A DNA stretch of 64,000 nucleotides from Chitinophaga sp. SYP-B3965 (GTDB taxonomy: Bacteria > Bacteroidota > Bacteroidia > Chitinophagales > Chitinophagaceae): contig NZ_WJFD01000006.1 in assembly GCF_009647655.1 (NCBI RefSeq), forward strand, positions 270,139-334,138, in the 5' to 3' direction. How positions within the stretch are numbered: position 1 is the stretch's first letter; each line of letters opens with the position of its first letter. The translations under genes were made by a program, and so were the position numbers. Below the pieces are notes generated by a model. The model ran no database searches. It saw nothing but the letters and a program-made list of their open reading frames with translations, and was not told the origin of the DNA. Of this stretch, positions 53,308 through 62,976 are shown piece after piece.

Positions 53308-55710
53308 CTATCTCTTTAATAACGCTGTTTCCAGCACTTGGTTCATTTCTCTTACATAATGGAACTTTAATCCTTTAATATATTCAGGATTAATGTCCGT
53401 AATATCCTTCTCATTCTGCCAGCAGAGGATGATCTCCTTGATTCCGGCACGTTTTGCGGCCAGGATCTTTTCTTTGATCCCTCCTACCGGTAATACCTGT
53501 CCGCGTAAAGTGATCTCACCGGTCATAGCCAGGTAAGGTTTCACCCTGCGGCCGGTAAAGCCGGAAACAAGTGCTGTGAGCATCGTGATGCCTGCGCTGG
53601 GGCCATCTTTAGGAACGGCGCCTTCCGGTACGTGCACATGCACATTCTTATGCTGGAATAATTTCGGATCAATTTTAAATGCGGCTGCATTGGCATGCAG
53701 GTAGCTGAGGGCTGTTACGGCTGATTCTTTCATCACATTCCCCAGGTTACCGGTGAGTTTCAATTCTCCTTTACCATCGCTGAGACTCGTTTCTATGAAG
53801 AGGATATCTCCTCCCACATACGTCCAGGCCAAACCTACTGCTACCCCTGCCGGGTTGCCTGTTTTGTAGATCTCATTGCTGTATTTGGATTTACCCAAAG
53901 CTTTGTCCGCCCTTTCTTCTGAAACGGTGTCTTTCAGCTTTGTGCCCATGGCCACATCTTTAGCCAGGGAGCGCATGATAGCAGCAAACTGGCGATCCAG
54001 TTCCCGCACCCCGCTTTCCCGGGTGTAATCAGCAATGATCTTTTCAATTACTTTATTGGAAAAAGTGAATTTATAATCCTTCAGGCCGTGTGCTTCCCGT
54101 TGTTTAGGGATCAGGTGGCGTTTGGCGATCTCTATTTTTTCTTCAATAGAATAACCGCTCAGGTCAATGATCTCCAGCCTGTCACGCAGGGCATGCGGGA
54201 TAGCGTTGATATTGTTGGCCGTAGCAATGAACAATACCTTGCTCAGGTCATATTCCAGTTCCAGGTAGTTATCATAGAAGGTACCGTTTTGTTCAGGATC
54301 CAGTACTTCCAGCAATGCAGAAGCGGGATCTCCTCTGAAATCGTTGCCTACTTTATCTATTTCATCCAGGATCATCACCGGGTTGGAAGATTTCACCTTG
54401 CGGATGGTTTGCAGGATCCTGCCCGCCATAGCGCCGATGTAAGTTTTCCGGTGTCCTCTGATCTCACTTTCATCATGTAAACCACCAAGGCTCAACCGTG
54501 CATATTTACGGCCGATAGCGTTGGCAATAGAACGCCCGAGGGATGTTTTACCAATACCGGGAGGGCCAATGAAACAAAGGATGGGAGATTTCATGTCCCC
54601 TTTCAGTTTCAGTACGGCCAGGTATTCAAGGATACGTTCCTTGATACGGTCCATACCATAATGATCCGCATCTAGTACTTTTTTAGCTTTCTTCAGATCG
54701 TAACTGTCCTTGGTATATTCCGCCCAGGGCAGGTCCAGCATGAGGTCCAGGTGATTGTACACCACGGAATAATCCGGTGTGCTGGGATGCATCCTTTCCA
54801 GTTTCTCAATGCCTTTGGTGAAAAGTTCTTTTGCAGCTTCCGGCCATTTCTTTAATTCGGCACGGCGTTGCATCTCTTTCACTTCCCGGTCGTTGGTATC
54901 GCCACCCAGTTCATCTTTAATGGATTTCAGCTGCTGTTGCAGGAAATAATCCCTTTGCTGTTTATCCAGGTCTGCCTTGGTTTTGTTGTTGATCTTGTTC
55001 TTCAGTTCCGCCAATTGCAATTCTACCTGCAGTAATTTCATCAGCAGTTCTGCACGTACACGCAGGTTGTTGATCTCCAGGAGTTGTTGTTTTTCCTTTA
55101 CATCGCTGTTGAGGTTGGAAGAAACGAAGTGGATCAGGAAAGGTGCGTTCTCAATATTCTTCAGGATCATGCTGGCCTCTGAAGGAATATTGGGTGATAA
55201 CTGGATGATCTGTGCTGCCAGGTCCTTGATGGAAGAAACGTAGGCATCAAATTCAGAATCATTTTCGTCTACTTCATCACTCAACAGTTCATACCTGGCT
55301 TTGAAATAAGGATCTTCTGTTACTATATCCTTGATCTTAAAGCGTTTACGCCCTTGTATGATAATAGTAGTGCCTCCATCCGGCATTTTGATCAGTTTCA
55401 CGATCTTAGCCACAGTACCCACATCGCTGAGATCGGTTACACCGGGCTCTTCTATGTTACTGTCTTTTTGCGCTACAACACCAATCATTTTGTCAGTCTT
55501 GTAAGCATCGTTTACGGCCTTTATGGATTTATCTCTTCCAACGGTAATAGGCAAAACTACTCCGGGAAAAAGTACGGTATTTCTCAGCGGTAACAGGGAA
55601 AGCTCTTCCGGGATCTTGTCATCCTCCATCCCCTCGCCATCTTCGTTCAGGGGGATGATAGGCATAAATTCCATCTCATCTTCCGAATTGCCTAAAAAAA
55701 ATGTGTTCAT
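53308..55710 (-). CDS. lon: ATP-dependent Lon protease
   Basis: This 800-residue cytoplasmic protease has an N-terminal LON substrate-binding domain (LSLLPLRNTVLFPGVVLPITVGRDKS). A coiled region precedes the AAA+ module with Walker A GPPGIGKTSLGRS, Walker B PVMILDEIDKVG, and LEVLDPEQNGTFYDNYLELEYDLS. The Ser-Lys protease domain has catalytic Ser in PKDGPSAGITM and Lys in GGIKEKILAAKRAGI. Length is normal for Bacteroidota Lon. It degrades misfolded and regulatory proteins, including tmRNA-tagged ones in some bacteria. Confidence 0.98.
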   Translation of the reverse strand: MNTFFLGNSEDEMEFMPIIPLNEDGEGMEDDKIPEELSLLPLRNTVLFPGVVLPITVGRDKSIKAVNDAYKTDKMIGVVAQKDSNIEEPGVTDLSDVGTVAKIVKLIKMPDGGTTIIIQGRKRFKIKDIVTEDPYFKARYELLSDEVDENDSEFDAYVSSIKDLAAQIIQLSPNIPSEASMILKNIENAPFLIHFVSSNLNSDVKEKQQLLEINNLRVRAELLMKLLQVELQLAELKNKINNKTKADLDKQQRDYFLQQQLKSIKDELGGDTNDREVKEMQRRAELKKWPEAAKELFTKGIEKLERMHPSTPDYSVVYNHLDLMLDLPWAEYTKDSYDLKKAKKVLDADHYGMDRIKERILEYLAVLKLKGDMKSPILCFIGPPGIGKTSLGRSIANAIGRKYARLSLGGLHDESEIRGHRKTYIGAMAGRILQTIRKVKSSNPVMILDEIDKVGNDFRGDPASALLEVLDPEQNGTFYDNYLELEYDLSKVLFIATANNINAIPHALRDRLEIIDLSGYSIEEKIEIAKRHLIPKQREAHGLKDYKFTFSNKVIEKIIADYTRESGVRELDRQFAAIMRSLAKDVAMGTKLKDTVSEERADKALGKSKYSNEIYKTGNPAGVAVGLAWTYVGGDILFIETSLSDGKGELKLTGNLGNVMKESAVTALSYLHANAAAFKIDPKLFQHKNVHVHVPEGAVPKDGPSAGITMLTALVSGFTGRRVKPYLAMTGEITLRGQVLPVGGIKEKILAAKRAGIKEIILCWQNEKDITDINPEYIKGLKFHYVREMNQVLETALLKR

Positions 55711-55822
55711 CTGTCAGTTTTAAGTCCAGGGACAATATGGCAGTACGCTGCCCAAAATAACCCTTAATTAGATAGTATATCTATATAGTCAACTTTAATG
55801 CCATGATCCGGGATATAAAAAA

Positions 55823-55848
55823 AGAGGATACCCTGTCGGATATCCTCT
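55823..55848 (-). terminator. Terminator of the outer-membrane barrel gene at 55870
   Basis: AGAGGATA / TATCCTCT hairpin with a 10-base loop, followed on the - strand by a T run, just beyond the gene's stop codon. Confidence 0.8.
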
Positions 55849-55869
55849 ATATGTCAGATGTAGGTACAA

Positions 55870-56484
55870 TTATAAAGTGATGCCAACACCCAGCTGAATG
55901 GCCTGGTTTTTCCATTTGCTGGGATCTGTGGCGCCAGCTACTGTAACATCGTTCACATTGGAAAGACCTATTACATAACGGGCACTGATATTTACGATGG
56001 GCAATTGCAGCCAGAGGCCACCTACTGCAGAAAAATCGCCTCCTTTAAAAGCATCTTTGCCTTCCTGGAACACATTTTTCTTTTTGCTGGTCATGATACT
56101 GAATTGCGGACCTACCTGTAATTTGAAACGGGGAGAACCCAGATCAATATTTGCCAGGACGGGAATGCTGAGATAGTTCAGTTTGGGTTTGGTTTCTTTC
56201 AGGTTCTGGAATTCATTATCCGCTTCAAATTCTGAAGTATTCACTACTTCTGCTTTTGTAGAGGAGAAGATCAACTCCGGTTGAATACCAAATCCTTTCA
56301 CAAGATTAATTTGTGCGAAACCTCCGAGGTGATACCCCAGTTTGAATGATTCATCATAACCTGTTCCATCGATCTTGCCGAGGTTAGCACCTCCTTTAAT
56401 ACCGAAGCGTAATAATTTTTGGGCGTTGGCGGTGGATACGGTTACACATGTAATGACTGCCAGGGCGAAAAACAGTTTTTTCAT
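55870..56484 (-). CDS. PorT-type outer membrane beta-barrel protein
   Basis: This 204-residue protein has a signal peptide (LFFALAVITCVTVSTANAQ). Alternating strands follow, starting RFGIKGGANLGKIDG and ending AIQLGVGITL with a terminal aromatic/hydrophobic pattern, as in PorT-family outer membrane proteins with about eight strands. The exact role is unknown; it is not necessarily the T9SS PorT. Confidence 0.8.
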   Translation of the reverse strand: MKKLFFALAVITCVTVSTANAQKLLRFGIKGGANLGKIDGTGYDESFKLGYHLGGFAQINLVKGFGIQPELIFSSTKAEVVNTSEFEADNEFQNLKETKPKLNYLSIPVLANIDLGSPRFKLQVGPQFSIMTSKKKNVFQEGKDAFKGGDFSAVGGLWLQLPIVNISARYVIGLSNVNDVTVAGATDPSKWKNQAIQLGVGITL

Positions 56485-56574
56485 ATTGGTTATATTTAAT
56501 GTCCTATAATAATCAAACGGGGGAATGACTCTTTACCCCTACATTTAAAACTAACACAAAACCCATGCTAGATT

Positions 56575-57477
56575 CTATAAAGTAACACTTACGCTGGCGG
56601 TAAAATATCCGGTGATGCCATTATCCTCTCCCTGTAAGAGTTTGAAGGCAGTATAAGATGGGGAAACAGTGACCCTTCCAATGATATAGGAAAGCCTTAC
56701 ACCAAGGTCCACTGCCCTGGGTTCGAAACCTGTTTTATCACTGATGGTGGTTTCTCTGTTGCGGCGCTTGATAAGCTTAGAGCGGGATACGTATTGAAAA
56801 CTTTTGAGGTTGCTGTAATAATGTGCCGTGCCCGCTGTAAAAGAAGCTACAGGCATGAGAAGAACAGCGGCATCTTTCTTCAGCACATCCAGGAAAATAA
56901 AGGAATGCCGCACATCCGCAATGATATTGAAATCACTGCCGGTAATGGTGCGTTCTGATCTGCGGTTCACCTGTTCAGAAAATTTGCCCCAGCCAAGATC
57001 TACACTGATGCCAGGTTCCAGCCACCATTTGCGGTAAAAGAAATACGCAAACAATTCATTGGTGATGGGTGTAGCGGGAATATCTGAAGAGTCTTTATAA
57101 AAGTAACGCGTATACGAAATGCCGGAAATAAAGTTTTTGTGTTTCGTGTAATCATACCCCGCATTGAGGTCCAGCTCAAACCAGGGATGGCGTGCTGCAT
57201 TCAGGAGGTAGTAACTGTACACAGATGCATACAGCCCACTCTTATGGTTATACGAAATATTGGGAGAGAGGAAAGACTTCATGGTAACCGGCCTGAAAGG
57301 GTCTGTAGTTTTTCCACCGTAAGCCGGGTTATTACCAAATCCCAGGCCGATCACTACTTCGCTTTTTGCCGGTTTATTGAGCAGTGAATCCAATTGCCTT
57401 TCCAGGTCAGCCAAAGACTGTGCCGCTGCCTGCGAAGCAGTAAGGAGCAATAGTGTAATGGTGATATGGAGTCGCAT
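56575..57477 (-). CDS. Secreted outer-membrane barrel-like protein of unknown function
   Basis: This 300-residue protein has a signal peptide (MRLHITITLLLLTASQAAAQ). The rest alternates aromatic and polar residues in strand-like fashion (GLYASVYSYYLLNAARHPWFELDLNAGYDYTKHK, WWLEPGISVDLGWGKF) and ends with GYFTASVSVTL, which suggests an outer membrane barrel. No family is recognised. It lies 91 bases from the start of the preceding PorT-type gene on the same strand. Confidence 0.7.
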   Translation of the reverse strand: MRLHITITLLLLTASQAAAQSLADLERQLDSLLNKPAKSEVVIGLGFGNNPAYGGKTTDPFRPVTMKSFLSPNISYNHKSGLYASVYSYYLLNAARHPWFELDLNAGYDYTKHKNFISGISYTRYFYKDSSDIPATPITNELFAYFFYRKWWLEPGISVDLGWGKFSEQVNRRSERTITGSDFNIIADVRHSFIFLDVLKKDAAVLLMPVASFTAGTAHYYSNLKSFQYVSRSKLIKRRNRETTISDKTGFEPRAVDLGVRLSYIIGRVTVSPSYTAFKLLQGEDNGITGYFTASVSVTL

Positions 57478-57512
57478 AACAGGCCTTGGTACTGCAAGAT
57501 ATAGGAAAAATC

Positions 57513-58796
57513 CTATACTAATTCAATCACCGTGATCTCTGGCATAATGCCTACCCTGCCGGGATAGCCGAGGAAACCGAACCCACGGTTCACATACAGG
57601 CTTTGCTTGCCATCCTGGTAAAGACCCGCCCATTGTTTATAGATATATTGCGCCGGGCTCCATTTGAAAAAGGGGATCTCCACGCCAAACTGCATACCGT
57701 GGGTATGCCCTGCCAGCATCAGATCGATATCTTTATAATCACTCCTTACCTGAGCATCCCAATGGGTGGGATCATGAGAGAGTAAGATCTTAAAAGGAAT
57801 ATCTGCTGTACCTTCATAAGCAGCCTTCATATCACCTTTCCGGGGAAAACGGGGATTCGCACTCCAGTTCTCAATACCCAGCAGGGCCATTTTTTCTCCG
57901 TCTTTCTCCAGGATCACGTGTTCATTCATCAGCAAACGCCAGCCCATTTCTCCGTGGATGGATTTCAGACGCTCTAAGTTCTTCGTTTTCAGTACACTCT
58001 GGCGTTTTTCATCATAATCAGGCCATGGGAAATAATCCCCGTAATCGTGGTTGCCCAGCGTGGAATATACGCCCATGGGCGCTTTGATCTGGTTAAAAAC
58101 GGAGATATAATGATCCATTTCGTCAGATTTATCATTCACCAGGTCCCCGGTGAACACTATCAGGTCCGGTTTCTGGGCTTTGATCAGTTCTATCCCTTTC
58201 TGCACGGCTTCCTTATCATTAAAACTGCCGGAATGCACATCGGAGATCTGCACAATGGTCATGCCTTTAAAAGCGGCAGGCAGGTTCTTAAAAGTGAGGC
58301 GGATCTTCCGCACATGATAGTTATATTTATTGCTGAGCCCATACAGTAAGGTGCCCAGCATGGTACCGCCCAGCAAAAGCCCTGTTTTCATGAGGAACTG
58401 GGAGCGGGAAATGCCGGTGGCCTCTTCTTTACCCTGTTCCACCAATGCCACGGCAGGAGCAGAACGCACTTTTTCTATTACCCAAAGCACCCCTCTGCGG
58501 CCATCATCGATCAATAAGAAAATGATTACCAGCATTTTAGCAAAGAACACACCCACCGCAAAGGTGATATAATAAGAACGTGCCTCCATGAACTTCTCCC
58601 AGGGGATCTTAGAGTAGAAAAGAACGGAAGTCAGTACAATAGCAGAGATCACCCAGTAGAGGGCGAAGATCACTATTTTCCATTTTGGAGAGAAGTTACT
58701 CACGATTGACCGAACAGCCACAAACACATAAGCGTCCATTGCCAGGAAGAGTAGTACAATAAATAAGGTAGACAAGGCTGAAGGTCCCGTTCTCAT
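57513..58796 (-). CDS. Membrane-anchored calcineurin-like metallophosphoesterase
   Basis: This 427-residue protein has four hydrophobic N-terminal segments (to about residue 105), then a metallophosphoesterase domain with all metal-binding motifs: QISDVHSGSF, TGDLVND, LGNHDYGDY, LLSHDPTHWD and LAGHTHGMQFG. It resembles the YkuE/YaeI group proposed to act on lipid or membrane-associated phosphoesters. Active-site residues are complete. Confidence 0.9.
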   Translation of the reverse strand: MRTGPSALSTLFIVLLFLAMDAYVFVAVRSIVSNFSPKWKIVIFALYWVISAIVLTSVLFYSKIPWEKFMEARSYYITFAVGVFFAKMLVIIFLLIDDGRRGVLWVIEKVRSAPAVALVEQGKEEATGISRSQFLMKTGLLLGGTMLGTLLYGLSNKYNYHVRKIRLTFKNLPAAFKGMTIVQISDVHSGSFNDKEAVQKGIELIKAQKPDLIVFTGDLVNDKSDEMDHYISVFNQIKAPMGVYSTLGNHDYGDYFPWPDYDEKRQSVLKTKNLERLKSIHGEMGWRLLMNEHVILEKDGEKMALLGIENWSANPRFPRKGDMKAAYEGTADIPFKILLSHDPTHWDAQVRSDYKDIDLMLAGHTHGMQFGVEIPFFKWSPAQYIYKQWAGLYQDGKQSLYVNRGFGFLGYPGRVGIMPEITVIELV

Positions 58797-58997
58797 AAAT
58801 ATTTATAAATCAATTGTTTCTTAAAAGCCGAAACGGCGAATTTACCACAAACTGTCCGTTTAGGAATGGTTGTTTGGTTAAGTAGACGATCATGTGACTG
58901 AAAAATTGCAATCCCCGGAGAAAAATCCTTACTTTTCCCCACCGGCTGGTGTGAATAAATAAATGGGGGGCCTGCCAGATATTTTAGCGATTCGTTG

Positions 58998-59005
58998 TAT
59001 TTTTG
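58998..59005 (+). promoter_or_regulatory. -7 box of the UPF0173 gene
   Basis: TATTTTTG matches TAnnTTTG, leaving a leader of about 30 bases before ATG 59041. Confidence 0.5.
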
Positions 59006-59040
59006 TCGGATTAGGCATTAACAATTTATAAAATATCAAT

Positions 59041-59721
59041 ATGAAGTTCACCTATTACGGCCATTCGAGTTTTGCAGTGGAAGTAAAGGGCAAGAAAATA
59101 CTTTTTGACCCTTTTATAACACCCAACGATCTGGCCCGTTCAATAGATGTAAGTCGTATTGAGGCGGATTACATTTTTGTTTCCCACGGGCATGCGGATC
59201 ATGTGGCGGATCTGAAAGGAGTGGCGGAAAGAACGGGTGCCAAGGTAGTGGGGGCATTTGAATTAACGGAGTGGATCTCCAAACAGGGCATCTCCAATGT
59301 ACATCCTATGAATACGGGTGGTAAATGGGCTTTTGACTTTGGCACTGTGAAATGCGTAGTAGCGCATCATTCCAGCGGGTTGCCGGATGGCAGCTATGGC
59401 GGGAATCCCCTGGGCTTCGTTTTCACCACTACAGAAGGCAATTTTTACTACAGCGGAGATACGGCTTTGACATTTGACATGGAACTGATTCCCCGTTTCG
59501 CCAAACTGGATTTTGCCATCCTGCCAATAGGAGATAACTTCACCATGGGCGTGGAAGATGCCATCATTGCAGCAGAGTTTATTGAATGCAGCCGGATAGT
59601 TGGCGTACATTACGACACTTTCGGGTATATAAAAATAGATCAGAAGGAAGCAACCCAACAGTTTGAAGCAGCAGGATTAACCTTGCTGCTGCCGGCAATA
59701 GGGGAAACGATCAACATCTAA
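59041..59721 (+). CDS. UPF0173 metal-dependent hydrolase (MBL fold)
   Basis: This 226-residue metallo-beta-lactamase-fold protein of the UPF0173 group shows YYGHSSFAVEVKGKKILFDPFI, the zinc motif SHGHADHVAD, further ligands in AHHSSG and YSGDTAL, and VGVHYDTFG near the end. The group occurs widely and the substrate is unknown. It is transcribed in the same direction as parA, which starts 46 bases later. Confidence 0.9.
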   Translation: MKFTYYGHSSFAVEVKGKKILFDPFITPNDLARSIDVSRIEADYIFVSHGHADHVADLKGVAERTGAKVVGAFELTEWISKQGISNVHPMNTGGKWAFDFGTVKCVVAHHSSGLPDGSYGGNPLGFVFTTTEGNFYYSGDTALTFDMELIPRFAKLDFAILPIGDNFTMGVEDAIIAAEFIECSRIVGVHYDTFGYIKIDQKEATQQFEAAGLTLLLPAIGETINI

Positions 59722-59767
59722 AGTTCCTGATTTATCCTATTACAACCTTAGAATTTAAGACAGAACA

Positions 59768-60589
59768 ATGGCAAGAATTATCGCAATCGCCAATCAAAAA
59801 GGGGGCGTAGGCAAAACTACCAGCGCTATTAACCTGGCCAGCAGCCTGGCAGTATTGGAGTACAAAACACTGCTCGTAGATGCAGATCCACAAGCAAACA
59901 GCACTACAGGGCTGGGCTTTGACCTGCGTAATGTACAGCAGAGCCTGTACGACTGTATGGTGAATGATGTACAGGCTAAGGACGTTGTCCTCGAGTCTGA
60001 CACTCCGAACCTGAAAGTGCTGCCCTCTCATATTGACCTCGTAGGTGCTGAACTGGAACTCATCAACCACCCCAACCGGGAAAGAGTGATGAAGTCCGTG
60101 ATCGACTCCATCCAGGGCGATTATGATTTCGTGATCGTAGATTGTTCTCCCTCCCTGGGCCTGATCACCGTAAACGCCCTCGTAGCGTCTAACTCCGTGA
60201 TCATTCCCGTACAGTGCGAATTCTTTGCACTGGAAGGTTTGGGTAAATTGCTCAACACTATTAAGATCGTTCAAAGCAGGCTGAATATAGAACTGGAAAT
60301 TGAAGGCATCCTCATGACCATGTATGATGGCCGTTTGCGCCTCAGCAACCAGGTGGTGGATGAAGTAAAACAACACTTCGAAGAAAGCGTGTTCAACACC
60401 ATCATTCACCGGAACACCAAACTGGGAGAAGCACCCAGCTTTGGTAAATCAGTGATCATGTATGATGCTATGAGTACAGGAGCCATCAATTATCTCAACC
60501 TGGCCAAAGAGATTCTGCAAAAACATAACTTCACAAAGATCAGAACAGAAGATAAAATCTTAGCAATTAACGATGACCAATCCGAGTAA
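59768..60589 (+). CDS. parA: Chromosome partitioning ATPase ParA
   Basis: This 273-residue ParA/Soj-type ATPase has the deviant Walker A motif NQKGGVGKTTSAIN, Walker A' DADPQANST and Walker B-like VIVDCSPSLG. The C-terminus has GEAPSFGKSVIMYD. It has no N-terminal helix-turn-helix, as expected for the chromosomal type. It moves ParB-parS complexes during segregation. Its end overlaps parB by 17 bases. Confidence 0.97.
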   Translation: MARIIAIANQKGGVGKTTSAINLASSLAVLEYKTLLVDADPQANSTTGLGFDLRNVQQSLYDCMVNDVQAKDVVLESDTPNLKVLPSHIDLVGAELELINHPNRERVMKSVIDSIQGDYDFVIVDCSPSLGLITVNALVASNSVIIPVQCEFFALEGLGKLLNTIKIVQSRLNIELEIEGILMTMYDGRLRLSNQVVDEVKQHFEESVFNTIIHRNTKLGEAPSFGKSVIMYDAMSTGAINYLNLAKEILQKHNFTKIRTEDKILAINDDQSE

Positions 60590-61493
60590 GAAAGAAGCGT
60601 TGGGGAAAGGTATCCGCTCGCTGCTGCAAAATATAGACACTGACCTGAAGCAAACCACAAATGCTTTGGGTGATAGTGTTGTGGCTCAGGCTACCGGCAT
60701 AGAACGCATTCCCTTGGACCAGATAGAGGTGAATCCCAAACAACCAAGAAGGGATTTTGATGAGCAGGCTTTACAGGAGCTGAGTCAGTCTATCAAGATA
60801 CATGACATCATCCAGCCTGTCACGGTTTCCAGAGTGGGGAAGAAATACCAGCTCATAGCAGGCGAACGTCGTTTCCGCGCCAGTAAAATGGCCGGCTTGA
60901 AGGACATTCCTGCTTATGTTCGCCAGGCTAACGACCAGGAACTCCTGGAACTGGCCCTGCTGGAGAACCTCCAACGTGAAAATCTGAACGCCATTGAAAT
61001 AGGCCTCAGCTACAAAAGGCTCATGGAAGAGATCAGTCTCACCCAGGAGCAGGTGGCAGACCGGATGGGTAAAGAACGCAGCACCGTTACTAACTATATA
61101 CGTCTCCTCAAACTGCCACCGGATATCCAGGTAGCAGTAAGGAACGGCAAACTGAGCATGGGCCACGCCCGTACACTCATTGGCGTAGAGAACGTGGAAA
61201 AGCAGTTATTCATCTTCGGTGAGATCATGAAAAATGGCCTTTCTGTTCGCCAAACAGAAGAACTGGTGCGGAAAGTGAACCAAGTGGATAATAAAGGCAG
61301 TGTGCAGAAAACCGCTAAAAGTGGCCTCCCTCCTGCTTATCAGAAAATACAGGACAACCTGTCCTCCCATTTTTCCACCAAAGTGAACCTGGACAGAAGT
61401 AAGAACGGAAAAGGAAGTATCAATATCGAGTTTTACTCAGATGAAGAACTGGATAGCATCCTGGAAAAATTATCATTATACGGTGAAAAATAA
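60573..61493 (+). CDS. parB: Chromosome partitioning CTPase ParB
   Basis: This 306-residue ParB/Spo0J protein starts with a short ParA-interacting region (KKEALGKGIRSLLQ). A nuclease-like CTP-binding domain follows (IPLDQIEVNPKQPRRDFDEQALQELSQSI, AGERRFRASKMAGL with the GERR motif). An HTH (LTQEQVADRMGKERSTVTNYIRLLKLP) and a C-terminal dimerisation domain complete it. I saw no consensus parS near it in the window, though parS is often distant from parB. Confidence 0.97.
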   Translation: MTNPSKKEALGKGIRSLLQNIDTDLKQTTNALGDSVVAQATGIERIPLDQIEVNPKQPRRDFDEQALQELSQSIKIHDIIQPVTVSRVGKKYQLIAGERRFRASKMAGLKDIPAYVRQANDQELLELALLENLQRENLNAIEIGLSYKRLMEEISLTQEQVADRMGKERSTVTNYIRLLKLPPDIQVAVRNGKLSMGHARTLIGVENVEKQLFIFGEIMKNGLSVRQTEELVRKVNQVDNKGSVQKTAKSGLPPAYQKIQDNLSSHFSTKVNLDRSKNGKGSINIEFYSDEELDSILEKLSLYGEK

Positions 61494-61503
61494 GGCAGGG
61501 TAC

Positions 61504-62166
61504 ATGTTGCGTGCCTTGTTGTGTCTCTTCATATTGTCCGCATTTTCAAGTAATGCGCAGGACACAACAATGGTAAAGCGGATGCAGATGGACTCACTCA
61601 AACGTGAGAAAGCCGCCATGCGGGATACCATCACCGTGCCTCCCACTGTTGTCTCTTCAACAGACAGTCTCCTCGCCAATTACAAAGCATTACACAGTCC
61701 CCGCAGAGCTGCATTTTATTCAGCCGTGCTGCCGGGCCTGGGTCAGATCTACAACCGTCAGTTCTGGAAACTCCCCCTCGTATATGCCGCCGTGGGTATC
61801 AGCACCGGTGTATTTATCTTTAATATGGACAAATACACGGAATTCCGGAATGCTTACCGCGTAAGGGTAGCCAATGCCAACAACCCGGATTTCATAGATC
61901 CCTATCCCCGCTACAGTGGAGAGGACCTTAAATACCTCCGGGATGCCTACCGGCAATATGTGGATTATTCCGTACTGGTGTTTGTGGCAGCCTATGCGCT
62001 GCAAATTGTGGACGCCACTGTGTTTGCGCACCTCCGGCAGTTTGATATCAGCGACGATCTGAGCATGCGTGTTTCACCCACCATCATCAACAACCGCGCA
62101 CTGGGTATTCAGCTCAATATTTCTCTCAGTCCCCGTAAAGCAAAAACGGGACTGGCTTTCAGATAA
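61504..62166 (+). CDS. DUF5683 secreted/membrane protein
   Basis: The start is placed at ATG 61504, giving a signal peptide (RALLCLFILSAFSSNAQ) and 220 residues; the longer frame from 61441 overlaps parB. The protein contains the DUF5683 pattern RRAAFYSAVLPGLGQIYNRQFWKLPLVY with two membrane segments and VFVAAYALQIVDATVFAHL. The function is unknown. It lies between parB and dapB, an order frequently seen in Bacteroidota. Confidence 0.85.
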   Translation: MLRALLCLFILSAFSSNAQDTTMVKRMQMDSLKREKAAMRDTITVPPTVVSSTDSLLANYKALHSPRRAAFYSAVLPGLGQIYNRQFWKLPLVYAAVGISTGVFIFNMDKYTEFRNAYRVRVANANNPDFIDPYPRYSGEDLKYLRDAYRQYVDYSVLVFVAAYALQIVDATVFAHLRQFDISDDLSMRVSPTIINNRALGIQLNISLSPRKAKTGLAFR

Positions 62167-62175
62167 TTTTTAGAT

Positions 62176-62892
62176 ATGAAGATAGCATTAATAGGATACG
62201 GCAAAATGGGCCAGGCCATAGAAGCCATCGCCATCGGCCGCGGACATGAGATCATCCACAGGATAGACATTAACAGCAGCCACCTGCTTGAAAAAGAGCA
62301 TCTGGAAAAAGCAGATGTGGCCATTGAATTCACCACACCGGAAACTGCGTACAACAATATCATCCACTGCTTCGATGCCAACGTACCCGTTATCTGCGGT
62401 ACCACCGGCTGGCTGGACAAACTGCCACAGGTAAAATCCCAGTGTCTTGAAAAACACCAGGCTTTCCTGTACGCCAGCAATTTCAGCGTGGGCGTGAACA
62501 TTTTCTTTGAACTGAACCGCCGCCTGGCGGAACTGATGGCACCGCAAAGTGCTTACAGCGTGAGCATGGAAGAGATCCACCACACCCAGAAAAAGGATGC
62601 CCCCAGTGGTACAGCTATTACCCTGGCAGAGCAGATCCTGGAAAAAGTACCCGGTAAAAAAGGTTGGGTGAACGAAGAAAGTGCAGACCCTGCCCAGCTG
62701 GCCATCATTTCCAAAAGGATCAATCCGGCTCCCGGCACACATACTATTACTTACAGCTCTCCCATTGATGATATCACTATCACCCATACGGCACATTCCC
62801 GCGAAGGTTTTGCCGCTGGTGCTGTGACCGCAGCGGAATGGCTGAAAGGCAAGAAGGGTATCTTTACCATGAAAGACGTGCTCAGCCTCTAA
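62176..62892 (+). CDS. dapB: 4-hydroxy-tetrahydrodipicolinate reductase
   Basis: This 238-residue enzyme of the lysine/diaminopimelate pathway has the NAD(P)H motif IALIGYGKMGQAIE, GTTGWLDKL, the catalytic ASNFSVGVN, HHTQKKDAPSGTA and IDDITITHTAHSREGFAAGAV. It is of the shorter Bacteroidota size class. It follows the DUF5683 gene at 9 bases and supplies diaminopimelate for the cell wall. Confidence 0.96.
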   Translation: MKIALIGYGKMGQAIEAIAIGRGHEIIHRIDINSSHLLEKEHLEKADVAIEFTTPETAYNNIIHCFDANVPVICGTTGWLDKLPQVKSQCLEKHQAFLYASNFSVGVNIFFELNRRLAELMAPQSAYSVSMEEIHHTQKKDAPSGTAITLAEQILEKVPGKKGWVNEESADPAQLAIISKRINPAPGTHTITYSSPIDDITITHTAHSREGFAAGAVTAAEWLKGKKGIFTMKDVLSL

Positions 62893-62929
62893 GCCATCAG
62901 GCATGGCCCCAAATGACGCCGGTTTTTGT

Positions 62930-62937
62930 TATATTTG
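62930..62937 (+). promoter_or_regulatory. -7 box of the Rrf2 gene
   Basis: TATATTTG matches TAnnTTTG; the leader to ATG 62977 is about 35 bases and contains GGGAG. Confidence 0.55.
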
Positions 62938-62976
62938 TACTTTGGGAGTGCAAAAAATACAGATCCATTACTAAAC

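Noticed and set aside
59721..61600. A parS site near parAB
   Set aside because: No palindrome resembling the TGTTTCACGTGAAACA consensus was seen by eye in this stretch.
62188..62904. Long - strand frame opposite dapB
   Set aside because: dapB has all family motifs; the antisense frame has no recognisable domain.
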